A DNA stretch of 64,000 bases. It comes from Planctomycetaceae bacterium (GTDB lineage Bacteria > Planctomycetota > Planctomycetia > Planctomycetales > Planctomycetaceae). The position numbers and the translations under genes were made by a program. The stretch is taken from assembly GCA_020426505.1 (NCBI GenBank), contig JAGQPX010000017.1, positions 46,051 through 110,050 on the forward strand, read 5' to 3'. Within the stretch, counting starts at the first letter, position 1; each line of letters begins with the position of its first letter. This document shows positions 1 through 8,850 of the stretch, in pieces. Below the pieces are notes generated by a model. The model did no database searches. It was not told where the DNA came from and saw only the letters and a list, made by a program, of their open reading frames with translations.

Positions 1-925
1 TCACGCCGATCGCCTGCTGTGCCGTGTCAAGCAGGGGCACGCACATCATCGCCCGGATGGCGAACTGGGACAGGCTTTTGCTGCCGGAGAACCGCGAGTC
101 ATCCTGCAAGTCGCGACTCAGCATCGCCTCGCCTGAGTCGATCACCTTTCTCACGATGGTCATACTCACCGCCACCTGATCCGTCGCATCCGCTCCGCGA
201 GCGCGGGTCGCCTTCACCCGCAACTTTTCGGTCTGCGGATCCTTGAGCAGGATGAACCCTTCATCTGCCTGCGGAAAGATGCCGAACAGCACAGCGAGAA
301 TCTTTGGCAGGACGGAGTCGATCTCCAGCTCTCGCCGCAACGCCTGACTGATCTCAAGAATGGCCTTGAGCTTGACGTCCGGGTGAGGCCCCAGTCGAAA
401 CGCATCCGAGGCCAAGCGACTGGTATCCACCTTGGCGATGATGGAGGAAATGTCGTCCTCGAATTCTTCATCCAGGACGCCACCCGTTCCGAACGATTCG
501 AGTTCAACCGTCGCAACACCGGGACCGACCGGCATCTCAGCCGTCGTTGATCGCACAAGTGTCTCCCGTGTCGAATTCGGGTCGTCGCCGGTGATGCTGT
601 CCGTCTTGAGAATCAGGCTCGACGGCGGAAGATCATTGCGGAGTTGGAACCCCACAACGATATCGCACACCCGAATCTGATCGCCGTCGCTCAGCAGAGT
701 CCGGCCGTCGAGTTGCTGACCGTTCAGAAACGTGCCGTTCCGGCTGCGGAGATCCTCCAGGTAGAACGTCCCATGACTCTCCAGGATCTGCGCGTGATGC
801 CGGCTGACGGAGGCGTTGTCCAGCACGACCTGACAATTGGGATGACGACCGAGGATGGTCCGCTCCTCACTGAGAGGCATCACGCGACCCGTCTCATCAC
901 CAGAGAGCACTCGCAGGATGGCCAC
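1..925 (-). CDS. FHA-GAF domain protein, C-terminus beyond window
   Basis: The N-terminal 308 residues of a signalling protein are visible; the rest lies past the left edge. Residues about 20-95 form an FHA domain, a phosphothreonine-peptide reader, with the expected GRHPNC, SVSRHHA and SRNGTFLNG segments. An acidic linker follows, and from about residue 190 a GAF-like region starts (ILEISQALRRELEIDSVLPK). FHA-GAF proteins of this type often continue into a PP2C phosphatase, a cyclase or an HD-GYP domain, so the output cannot be told here. The start is GTG: a TAG lies in frame 12 bases upstream, and an AGGA ribosome site sits about 8 bases before the GTG. The Hanks kinases elsewhere in the window are possible sources of phosphothreonine ligands, but that link is inference. 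Confidence 0.85.
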   Translation of the reverse strand, partial: MAILRVLSGDETGRVMPLSEERTILGRHPNCQVVLDNASVSRHHAQILESHGTFYLEDLRSRNGTFLNGQQLDGRTLLSDGDQIRVCDIVVGFQLRNDLPPSSLILKTDSITGDDPNSTRETLVRSTTAEMPVGPGVATVELESFGTGGVLDEEFEDDISSIIAKVDTSRLASDAFRLGPHPDVKLKAILEISQALRRELEIDSVLPKILAVLFGIFPQADEGFILLKDPQTEKLRVKATRARGADATDQVAVSMTIVRKVIDSGEAMLSRDLQDDSRFSGSKSLSQFAIRAMMCVPLLDTAQQAIGV

Positions 926-1059
926 AGATCGATCCTAACTACGCCTGACAGAGAAGAACTTCACACCGCGATCACGAAGCCTGATCTTACTCCTCTTCAA
1001 GACAACGGGTCAACAACGAGTTCGATCATCGGCAATTCCTCAGCGGCGGACGAGCATTC

Positions 1060-2040
1060 TCACGCCGAGACGTCGACCACCCGCAGGTCGTGACTGCCGT
1101 CCGCCCGGGCCGTTTCGAAATACACGAGTCGGCGATCACCCACATCCAGCACGTCGAAGTATCGCAGGGCTCCGCTCGCGTGCGGCTGATGCATCAACGG
1201 GCCGCTGCGGGTCACCCGATGCCAGTGACGCAGGTCAGAGCTGTAGGCCAGTCCGACACGTTCCTCGTAGTTCTCCTCGACTGACGCGGAGCCGTCATAC
1301 AGGCCGAGCCAGAGTCCGTCCTCTCGCCAGACGGTGCCGATGCGTGAGCAGTAGCAATCCCACCCCGCTTCGCTCGGTCCGAAGATCTCTCCCTCCCATT
1401 GCCAGTCGAGTCCGTCCTCGCTGGTGGCGAGACCCGTGCGGGACTTGATCAGCCCTGTGTTGTAGGCGTCATTCGTGCCGTGCATCTCAGCGGCGGAGGC
1501 GTCCCCTTCCGCAGTTGCATAGCTGACAATCATGTGCCACAAGCCGGCGAGACGAAACACGAACGGGTCCTTCACCCCCTCGGTGTTGGTGCCGGCTGCG
1601 GTGAGGATCGGCTCGACCTTCGAGAAGTCGAAGTCAGCCGGAGTTGCTGCGCTGATGCGATCCGTTCGCCAGCGACCGTCAACCGGGTCGACATAACTGG
1701 GATACATCACCCACGAGCCATCATCCTGAGCCGCCAGGGCACAGCGTTCGATGCTGGTCGTGTTGAGCGCCGCCTTGTGACCCGTCCAGACTGGCTCGAA
1801 GGAGATGCCATCTTCACTTCGTATGATGTGAATCTCGGCTCCGCGATCAGGCTCGACGCCCCTCGGACGTCGGACGCGATAGACGAGATAGATCGAGCCA
1901 TCCTGTGGATCCGTTGTGACGGACGGAGCACCGACCCAGTACCCTTTCCCTTCACCGACAGGCGAGACGACGACCGTCCCGTCATTCGGATCAAACTGGA
2001 AGGCATCAGCCCAGCGGCGAGTGAAGGCAAACGGCATCAT
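1060..2040 (-). CDS. GH43/GH32-like five-bladed beta-propeller protein (putative glycosidase)
   Basis: The 326-residue protein has the look of the five-bladed propeller glycosidase fold (GH43, GH32, GH130-like). It has repeated Trp/Tyr-rich strands, an early APSVTTDPQDGSIYLVYR strand and a KDPFVF segment followed by WHMIVSYA, which resembles the conserved blade holding an acidic catalytic or substrate residue. No signal peptide is obvious after the chosen start, so it may act in the cytoplasm on imported oligosaccharides. The ATG at 2040 is preferred because the longer reading back to 2193 adds about 50 low-complexity, Arg-rich residues unlike the rest. The substrate and whether the active site is intact cannot be judged from sequence alone. 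It is divergent from the SDR gene across about 280 bases. Confidence 0.7.
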   Translation of the reverse strand: MMPFAFTRRWADAFQFDPNDGTVVVSPVGEGKGYWVGAPSVTTDPQDGSIYLVYRVRRPRGVEPDRGAEIHIIRSEDGISFEPVWTGHKAALNTTSIERCALAAQDDGSWVMYPSYVDPVDGRWRTDRISAATPADFDFSKVEPILTAAGTNTEGVKDPFVFRLAGLWHMIVSYATAEGDASAAEMHGTNDAYNTGLIKSRTGLATSEDGLDWQWEGEIFGPSEAGWDCYCSRIGTVWREDGLWLGLYDGSASVEENYEERVGLAYSSDLRHWHRVTRSGPLMHQPHASGALRYFDVLDVGDRRLVYFETARADGSHDLRVVDVSA

Positions 2041-2319
2041 CGTGACTTTCAAGAAGATGATCTGAAGAAAACTTGAGGCGAATTCGCGTGTCGTCGCATG
2101 ATGAGTCAGAGAACGTCGCTTGTCCACCGGACGATCGTCCCCTTTCCGCCGTTCTGCTCGATCAGCAGGCCCTTCGCCAATTGCGTCAGACAATCAACCG
2201 CACGTCCGTCGCTTGCATTTTCGCGGTAGACTCCAATCGCCGTTTGCATGTCCCCCAAACCGCGTGCACAATGAAGGGCACGGTCTGCGTGGAAGGTCCG
2301 CTCCAGGAAGGATGTTGTT

Positions 2320-3177
2320 GTGTCAGGCAGATTTCACGAAAAAGTCGCCGTCATCACCGGCGTGGGAGACAAAGGCATTGGAAGTGCCATCGCCGAGCGA
2401 CTCGCATCCGAGGGAGCCGCAATTGCAGTGCTGTGGTGGGATCGCCCGGACCGTCTGCTCAAACGCTTCGTCAAACGGGGAGTGCCTCACATCGACGTGC
2501 AATGCGACGTCACAAACCAGTCCTCCGTGACGGCTGCCATCGACGCCTGCATGTCGGAGTACGGGCAGATCGACGTCCTCGTGAACAACGCGGGTGTTGA
2601 TGCACCGCAGTTCGCTGCCGACACGTCCGACGACGAATGGAACCGTCAGATCGACGTCAACCTGACCGGCGCCATGCGAATGACACGCTCGGTCCTGCCG
2701 CTTTTGAGCGAGCCGGGCGGCGTCATCGTCAATATTGCCTCCGCTCTCGGACTCGCAGGGTGTGCTGGCTATTCGGCCTACAGCGCGAGTAAGGCGGGCC
2801 TCATTGGCATGACCAAGTCGCTGGCGATGGAACTCGCACCGCGCAGACAGCGGGCCGTCTGCGTCGCCCCCGCACTCGTGCATACTCCCATGATGCACCG
2901 CCACCTCGACACGCTCACGCACGAGATGATTGGTCAGGTTCACGCGGCTCACCCGATCGGCATGGGCACGGTCCACGACGTCGCCAACGCAGTCGCGTTC
3001 CTCTCCAGTGACGAAGCAATGTGGATCTCCGGCACCACGCTCCCGCTCGGCTGGATCGAAGGCTTCGCCCTCCCCGCCGAAGGCCTGATGCAACGTCCGG
3101 CCGCCGCTCAAACTGAGGTAATGCCCGAACAGGTTACTCCCGCGCCCAAGAATGCAACTGTCCCAGTTGACGCGTAA
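2320..3177 (+). CDS. SDR-family NAD(P)-dependent oxidoreductase
   Basis: This is a classical short-chain dehydrogenase/reductase of 285 residues. It shows the Rossmann cofactor loop TGVGDKGIGSAIA near the N-terminus, the structural NNAG motif (VLVNNAGVD), the catalytic serine in NIASALG and the YxxxK pair in YSAYSASKAG. A C-terminal extension of about 40 Ala/Pro-rich residues after the usual GWIEG end is unusual for the family. Start is GTG at 2320, supported by an AGGAAGGA ribosome site 7-8 bases upstream. The nearby ATG at 2312 is in another frame. The substrate is unknown; family members of this type reduce 3-oxoacyl or sugar carbonyls. Confidence 0.88.
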   Translation: MSGRFHEKVAVITGVGDKGIGSAIAERLASEGAAIAVLWWDRPDRLLKRFVKRGVPHIDVQCDVTNQSSVTAAIDACMSEYGQIDVLVNNAGVDAPQFAADTSDDEWNRQIDVNLTGAMRMTRSVLPLLSEPGGVIVNIASALGLAGCAGYSAYSASKAGLIGMTKSLAMELAPRRQRAVCVAPALVHTPMMHRHLDTLTHEMIGQVHAAHPIGMGTVHDVANAVAFLSSDEAMWISGTTLPLGWIEGFALPAEGLMQRPAAAQTEVMPEQVTPAPKNATVPVDA

Positions 3178-3185
3178 GCGTTCCC

Positions 3186-3208
3186 CCTTCTCCCCTTGAG
3201 GGAGAGGG
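3186..3208 (+). repeat. Short intergenic hairpin after SDR gene
   Basis: A 9-bp stem (one G-U pair) with core TCTCCC/GGGAGA closes a 5-base loop just after the SDR stop codon. There is no T-tract after it, so it is not a convincing intrinsic terminator; it may be a transcript-end hairpin or a dispersed intergenic repeat. Confidence 0.35.
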
Positions 3209-3301
3209 TGGCCCGACGCGGCCGCGCACGTTCGACTCTCGCAATCCGCTCGCGTTACAATCTGAGAACTCACTTGTTTGACTCATTCTCAGGATTGCCT
3301 C

Positions 3302-4615
3302 ATGCGACGCCCGCTCTCTGTGTTCGTTACGTGTTCCGTTCTTCTACTGGCCACAATCGCAACGTTTGTGGTCTCACACACCGAAGCTGATGTTCTCACA
3401 GCTGGCAACGGCAAACGGTGGTATCGCGGCAACATGCACACGCACTCGCACTGGAGTGACGGCGACGATTACCTCGAGATGATCGCAGACTGGTACGTCA
3501 CGCATGAGTACGACTTCCTGGTCTTTACCGATCACAACGTGCTGGCAGACAGTGAGAAGTGGGTCACCGTCGACAAGACAAAAGGCAAGCGGCAGGCATA
3601 CGACAAACTCAAGGCCCGCTTCCCCGACTGGGTCGACGAGCGCGGCGAGGGGGAGAATCTCGAAGTCCGACTGCGTCGGTTCGATGAAGTCGCCGAGCGG
3701 TTCAACAAGCCGGAGGAGTTTCTGCTGATTCAGGGCGAAGAGATCAGCGACTCCTACGAACGGCTGCCCATTCACATGAACGCCAGCAACGTCAAGGAAG
3801 TCATTCCGCCCATGCGGGGTGAGAGCGTGCAGGACACGATTCAGAACAATGTCAACGCCCTCGTCGCGCAGCGGGAGCGGACCGGGCAGCCGATGATCAT
3901 TCACCTCAATCACCCCAACTTCGGTTACGCCATCCGGGCTCGTGACCTGTTTTCGATCACCGGCGAGAAGTTCTTCGAGGTCTACAACGGACACCCCGGC
4001 GTGAATAACTCGGGCGACCATCAGCACGCGTCGACCGAGGACATCTGGGACGTCGTGCTCGCTCATCGCTTGGGCGAACTCGGCCTGCCGGTGATGTACG
4101 GGATTGCCACCGACGACGGCCACTCCTATCACAACATCCCCGACCGCACGAGCAACCCCGGCCGCGGCTGGGTGCAGGTGCTCGCTGCCGAACTGACCCC
4201 CGCTGCCCTCATCGAAGCTCTCGAAGCGGGCCAGTTCTACGCCTCCAGCGGCGTCACCCTCAAGAGTGTCACTTCCTCAGCCGACGGCCTCTCCCTCGAA
4301 GTCGCCCCGGACCCCGGCGAGTCCTACACCATCGAATTCATCGGCACCATGCAAGACTTCGACCGCACCAGCCAGCCAATCACCGACGAAGACGGCAAAG
4401 AGATCCACACAACTCACCACTACTCCAGCGACATCGGCAAAGTCCTCAAAACCGTGAAAGGCACCAAAGCCTCGTATACCTTCACCGGCCAAGAACTCTA
4501 CATCCGAGCCACCATCACCTCCGACACCAAACACCCCAACCCGTCCGAGGTGAATGATCTCAAACAGGCATGGTGCCAACCAGTTGTTGGGCCAGGGGCA
4601 AAGAGGTTAGAGTAA
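3302..4615 (+). CDS. Exported PHP-fold metal-dependent phosphoesterase-like protein
   Basis: The 437-residue protein starts with a signal peptide (MRRPLSVFVTCSVLLLATIA). A PHP-like metal-binding core follows: RGNMHTHSHWSDG supplies the first HxH pair, FTDHNVL the next Asp/His, and later IQGEEIS, IHLNHPNFGY and GIATDDGHSYH supply further ligands typical of the fold. The C-terminal part looks like a beta-sandwich that ends in a segment with EVNDLKQAWCQPV. The start is ATG 3302 with AGGA upstream; an in-frame TTG at 3278 lacks a site. PHP proteins hydrolyse phosphoesters, but exported planctomycete members of this group have no known substrate that I can name. The last 127 bases are duplicated at 10609-10735. 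Confidence 0.8.
   Translation: MRRPLSVFVTCSVLLLATIATFVVSHTEADVLTAGNGKRWYRGNMHTHSHWSDGDDYLEMIADWYVTHEYDFLVFTDHNVLADSEKWVTVDKTKGKRQAYDKLKARFPDWVDERGEGENLEVRLRRFDEVAERFNKPEEFLLIQGEEISDSYERLPIHMNASNVKEVIPPMRGESVQDTIQNNVNALVAQRERTGQPMIIHLNHPNFGYAIRARDLFSITGEKFFEVYNGHPGVNNSGDHQHASTEDIWDVVLAHRLGELGLPVMYGIATDDGHSYHNIPDRTSNPGRGWVQVLAAELTPAALIEALEAGQFYASSGVTLKSVTSSADGLSLEVAPDPGESYTIEFIGTMQDFDRTSQPITDEDGKEIHTTHHYSSDIGKVLKTVKGTKASYTFTGQELYIRATITSDTKHPNPSEVNDLKQAWCQPVVGPGAKRLE
4487..4613 (+). repeat. 3' end of PHP gene, source copy of a dispersed duplicate
   Basis: These 127 bases encode the C-terminal residues of the PHP-fold protein and match 10609-10735 without gaps. The core of about 85 bases differs at only about six positions, nearly all third codon positions. 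The flanks are more diverged. Confidence 0.8.
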
Positions 4616-4696
4616 ATGGATGGGAGTAGGTGCGATCGCCCACGCATCCTCAATCGTCCCAGCGCCCATGCATTTCAGACGTGAGGAATGCTCAGG

Positions 4697-5833
4697 ATGT
4701 CCATTTACGCTGCGTGTCCACAAGGCCATCGACTGAAGGTGCCCAGCAAACTGGCTGGGAAGACGGTTCGGTGTCCAAAATGCTCTCGGACGTTCCAGAT
4801 TCCTGCGGAAGATCCGGCCGCCGACGAGATTGTTGTCGTGTCGGAGGAGCCGTCGGTGGCAGGCGATCGCGGTATTGTCCGACTGTCTCCGGCATCACTG
4901 CTGTTGATGGGAGCGGGTTGTCTCGCGACGATCGTGGTTGTGGGTTTCGTCTGGATGTTCATCGCGGGGCGAGAGGCGGCAGCACCGTCTGCGGAAAGCA
5001 GTTCCGGTGCAGAGCACTTGCAGGCTGACATTCGCGAGGCCATTTCGATGTTGCAGGAAAAGCAGTATCGAATGTTTATCTACGATTTCATGCCTCCGGC
5101 AACCGGTGCCAAACTTGATCGACTGGCCAAACAGTCCGGAGCCAGAGCAGCCGACGCGCTCATTTCAGACGAAGAAGTCATCGAACTTATCGCACACCTC
5201 GAAGGGGCCCTAACCGGAGAGATGGTTTTTAATCGTGACAACACACTGGCAGAAGTGACCTACGTTCGAAAGCCGGTGGAAATCGTTCCTGAGTCATTTC
5301 CAGCAAATGCTCCTGCATCCGATGGCGAGTTTCTCGGTGGAGTTGTTTCCGGACTTGGAGATGACCTCCCTCGAATGCTGCGAAAGGCAGCCGAACTGCT
5401 TCGATCTGACCAATTCATGACCTTCGCTGAGAGTGTCTATCCCCATATGGAATTGGACCATTTCATGCCTCAGGAAAAGATATTCATGCATGTGATGATG
5501 TTCCAGGCAGATGAAGAGATGCAGGACGCCATGATCCGGGATCTGGAGGAGGCCGCAAATTCAGAGATCGATGTGAACGGGAACGTCGCCGAGGTCCGCC
5601 TGCCTCCGCTTGTTGAGGGTGATCCCGAGCGTCACTTCAAGTTCGAGTTGATTGACGGCAACTGGCGATTCTACGACGGTCAACAAACATCGAGGGCAGA
5701 GTACGCGCGGCTCATGGCGAAACCAATCCCTCGCCACACTACCGAGGCTGACAAAGGATCAATTTCATTCGTTCTGATTGAAAATCGATGGCGTATGAGG
5801 GACGAACCCCAATCTCAACCCTTAACCGATTGA
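4697..5833 (+). CDS. Zinc-ribbon membrane protein of unknown function
   Basis: The 378-residue protein opens with a short zinc-ribbon-like segment (AACPQGHRLKVPSKLAGK then RCPKCSRTF) of the MJ0042 kind that often heads planctomycete regulatory proteins. The first ligand pair is atypical: C-P-x-G-H instead of CxxC. A single membrane helix follows at about residues 65-88 (LLLMGAGCLATIVVVGFVWM). The remaining 290 residues are probably outside the cytoplasm and hold two similar halves, each with a helical stretch around (Y/F)xxDFMPP or MELDHFMPQE and a beta-hairpin end, suggesting an internal duplication. ATG 4697 is preferred over 4688 because GAGG lies 10 bases upstream. The DUF1559 gene begins 37 bases downstream, so the two may be co-expressed. 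Confidence 0.65.
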   Translation: MSIYAACPQGHRLKVPSKLAGKTVRCPKCSRTFQIPAEDPAADEIVVVSEEPSVAGDRGIVRLSPASLLLMGAGCLATIVVVGFVWMFIAGREAAAPSAESSSGAEHLQADIREAISMLQEKQYRMFIYDFMPPATGAKLDRLAKQSGARAADALISDEEVIELIAHLEGALTGEMVFNRDNTLAEVTYVRKPVEIVPESFPANAPASDGEFLGGVVSGLGDDLPRMLRKAAELLRSDQFMTFAESVYPHMELDHFMPQEKIFMHVMMFQADEEMQDAMIRDLEEAANSEIDVNGNVAEVRLPPLVEGDPERHFKFELIDGNWRFYDGQQTSRAEYARLMAKPIPRHTTEADKGSISFVLIENRWRMRDEPQSQPLTD

Positions 5834-5870
5834 TGCCCCACACTTATCGCCCGTGTTCGGAGACGCCACT

Positions 5871-6830
<960 letters not shown>

Positions 6831-6929
6831 AATCATTTTCGATTGGCGGCTGTGGTCGACCACATGGAGCCCACAGGTTGTGCGTCCCTCTTCGCTGGGG
6901 GCTCCCGTTGATCGACGCCAGCCACTCGA

Positions 6930-6959
6930 CTGACATTGCGGGGAATACCGGTCGATTAT
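6930..6959 (+). promoter_or_regulatory. Possible sigma70-type promoter
   Basis: CTGACA at 6930-6935 and GATTAT at 6954-6959 are separated by 18 bases and lie about 60 bases before the ATG at 7018. Matches are 5/6 and 4/6 to the E. coli consensus; planctomycete promoters may differ. Confidence 0.3.
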
Positions 6960-7017
6960 ATGTTGATTTTAGTCTCCCATTTCGTTTTGTACCGGGTCGA
7001 GATCGTCCTCTGAAATC

Positions 7018-8850
7018 ATGGGTGCTTTGGTGACCATTAAAAACAGTCTCTTGAGCCGGTCCCTGGGGCTGGTCTTGTCGCTCGTGCTGTGCGTTACAGC
7101 GTCGATTTTTGCAGCCGACCAGCCGATCCGGACGTGGTTCGATGTGACAGGCAAGCATTCGATGAAAGCGGCCTATGTGTCACACGACGACGAGACGGTG
7201 ACGCTGAAGGACCGTGAGGGGAAGGAATTCGAGATCAAGCTGGACCAGCTGAGCGAGACGGACCGCAAGTACGTCGAACGCATCGGCACGATTGAGCCGG
7301 ACATGCCCAATGATCCGGACAAACCGATCGTCATCGGGCAGTCGACGAAACGGGGTGAAGAACTGAGTCTGCGTCCCCCGGACTCGGGATGGACATTCAC
7401 TCCCAAGGCCGAGAGCGGTCTCGATTTCACTCCCCGAGAGTTTGAGATTCCGCTGGGGCAGTTCACGGAGAACATGACGCACTTCGTGATCTCGCCGTCC
7501 GGCCATTTCGGCGTCATCACAACGAGCATTCCGGTCAACCAGACGCGCGTCTTTGTGGTCGACTTGTCCAAGAAGCGAGTCATTGCGACATCGGGGGCAG
7601 CGGGTGACTACCTCGCCATCGCGGTCAGCGACGACGGCCAACGAGTCGCCATTCGAGCAGACGAGTTCAGCAACAAAAGGCAGATCGGCGTATTCCGCGT
7701 GAGTGGCAAGCAACTCAAGCCGGAGGGCAACTTTACTCCGTTCATCACGCAAGCGGACGCCGAGGTTCAATGGGCCTCATTCGTCGGAGAGAACCAACTC
7801 GCCATGCTTTGTGAAGACGCAGGCATCACTGTCTGGAATCTGTCGATCTTCGAGGAGGACTATTACTTCGCGTTGGACGATGATGCCGCTGCAACGGCGA
7901 GCGCAGACGGAAATGTGATCGCGTTTGTCGATCGAGAACAGGTGGGACTGCTCAACGTGACCGAACGCACGTTTCAGGCCTTGCAGTCTGTTCCGGACGG
8001 ATTGTGGACCAAGAAAATCGATTTCAGTCCCTCGGAAGCGAGGCTGGTGGCGTTCGGGGTCAACCGTGTCGTCGTGTGGGAGACCGCGACCGGCGCCGTG
8101 GAGAGCGATCTGCCCGATCTGCAGGTCTTCAGCAACAAAGCCGAATGCGTTCAGGAGAACTATGTCCTGATGAATGATTCGTATCTCGTCGACCTGGACA
8201 ACCAGCTGAAACTCTGGAACTACCAGGGTACGCATGAGACCTGCTCCGTCGGCGGAACGACCTTCTTCGCAATCGAACGCAGAGACCGTGGGAATGCAAA
8301 GGTGGCGTTTGTGCCCCTTTCGTTGCCGGACGATGAAGCTCAACGCGGACTCGAGGAAGCGCTTGCACAGCCGGATACGTTTCTTCTGAAACCGGGAGGC
8401 ACCGCCCGGCTCGATGTCTCGAAGATCCCCGAGGCGAACCGCGAACAGGTTCGGGAACACCTGATCGCGCGACTCGATGAGAACCAAATCACAGTCGCTG
8501 ACGATGCGGTCGCCACCGTCGTCGCTTCGATCAGCGATCCCCAGTCCGTGTCAGCGACGTATTACTCCCGCAAGGACCGGGTCCCCCATCAGTACAACCT
8601 CAAGATCATTACCTCGACGGTTGATCTGGTTCACAACGGCAAGGCTGTCTGGAGTCGTCGTGCGAACAATCAGCCCGCATCCGTCTTCCCGGAAGAGGGG
8701 GTCTCAGTTCAGGAGGAATTGAATCGTCAAACGCAGAAGCCGAATCTTTCGTTCTTCGAGCACATTCGCCTTCCCAGGCTGATCCAGAAGGAACAGGAGA
8801 CGGAAGGGCCCGGTCGCCAACAGACCTTTGGAGTGACGAACGTCAAATGA
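7018..8850 (+). CDS. Exported SHD1-domain beta-propeller protein
   Basis: The 610-residue protein has a signal peptide (residues 1-33, cut near ASIFAADQ). An SHD1 (SLA1 homology 1) domain follows at about residues 36-92, with RTWFDVTGKHSMKAAYV and LKDREGKEFEIKLDQLSE, a beta-barrel common in planctomycete exported proteins. Residues about 130-440 look like WD40/YVTN-type propeller strands (VISPSGHFGVITTS, IAVSDDGQRVAIR, FSPSEARLVAFG). The final 150 residues resemble a domain seen in the downstream paralogue (TARLDVSKIPEANREQV, then VVASISDP). Its ATGA overlap with the next gene implies translational coupling. Function is unknown; SHD1 domains in yeast bind NPFxD peptides, but no such role is established in bacteria. 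Confidence 0.78.
   Translation: MGALVTIKNSLLSRSLGLVLSLVLCVTASIFAADQPIRTWFDVTGKHSMKAAYVSHDDETVTLKDREGKEFEIKLDQLSETDRKYVERIGTIEPDMPNDPDKPIVIGQSTKRGEELSLRPPDSGWTFTPKAESGLDFTPREFEIPLGQFTENMTHFVISPSGHFGVITTSIPVNQTRVFVVDLSKKRVIATSGAAGDYLAIAVSDDGQRVAIRADEFSNKRQIGVFRVSGKQLKPEGNFTPFITQADAEVQWASFVGENQLAMLCEDAGITVWNLSIFEEDYYFALDDDAAATASADGNVIAFVDREQVGLLNVTERTFQALQSVPDGLWTKKIDFSPSEARLVAFGVNRVVVWETATGAVESDLPDLQVFSNKAECVQENYVLMNDSYLVDLDNQLKLWNYQGTHETCSVGGTTFFAIERRDRGNAKVAFVPLSLPDDEAQRGLEEALAQPDTFLLKPGGTARLDVSKIPEANREQVREHLIARLDENQITVADDAVATVVASISDPQSVSATYYSRKDRVPHQYNLKIITSTVDLVHNGKAVWSRRANNQPASVFPEEGVSVQEELNRQTQKPNLSFFEHIRLPRLIQKEQETEGPGRQQTFGVTNVK

Noticed and set aside
2041..2193. 51-codon N-terminal extension of the GH43-like protein
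   Set aside because: The added residues are Arg/Asp-rich and unrelated to the propeller; ATG 2040 begins the conserved part.
2323..3273. Long reverse-strand frame (316 codons) opposite the SDR gene
   Set aside because: It is the complement of a confident SDR gene with all motifs; such antisense frames are common at high GC.
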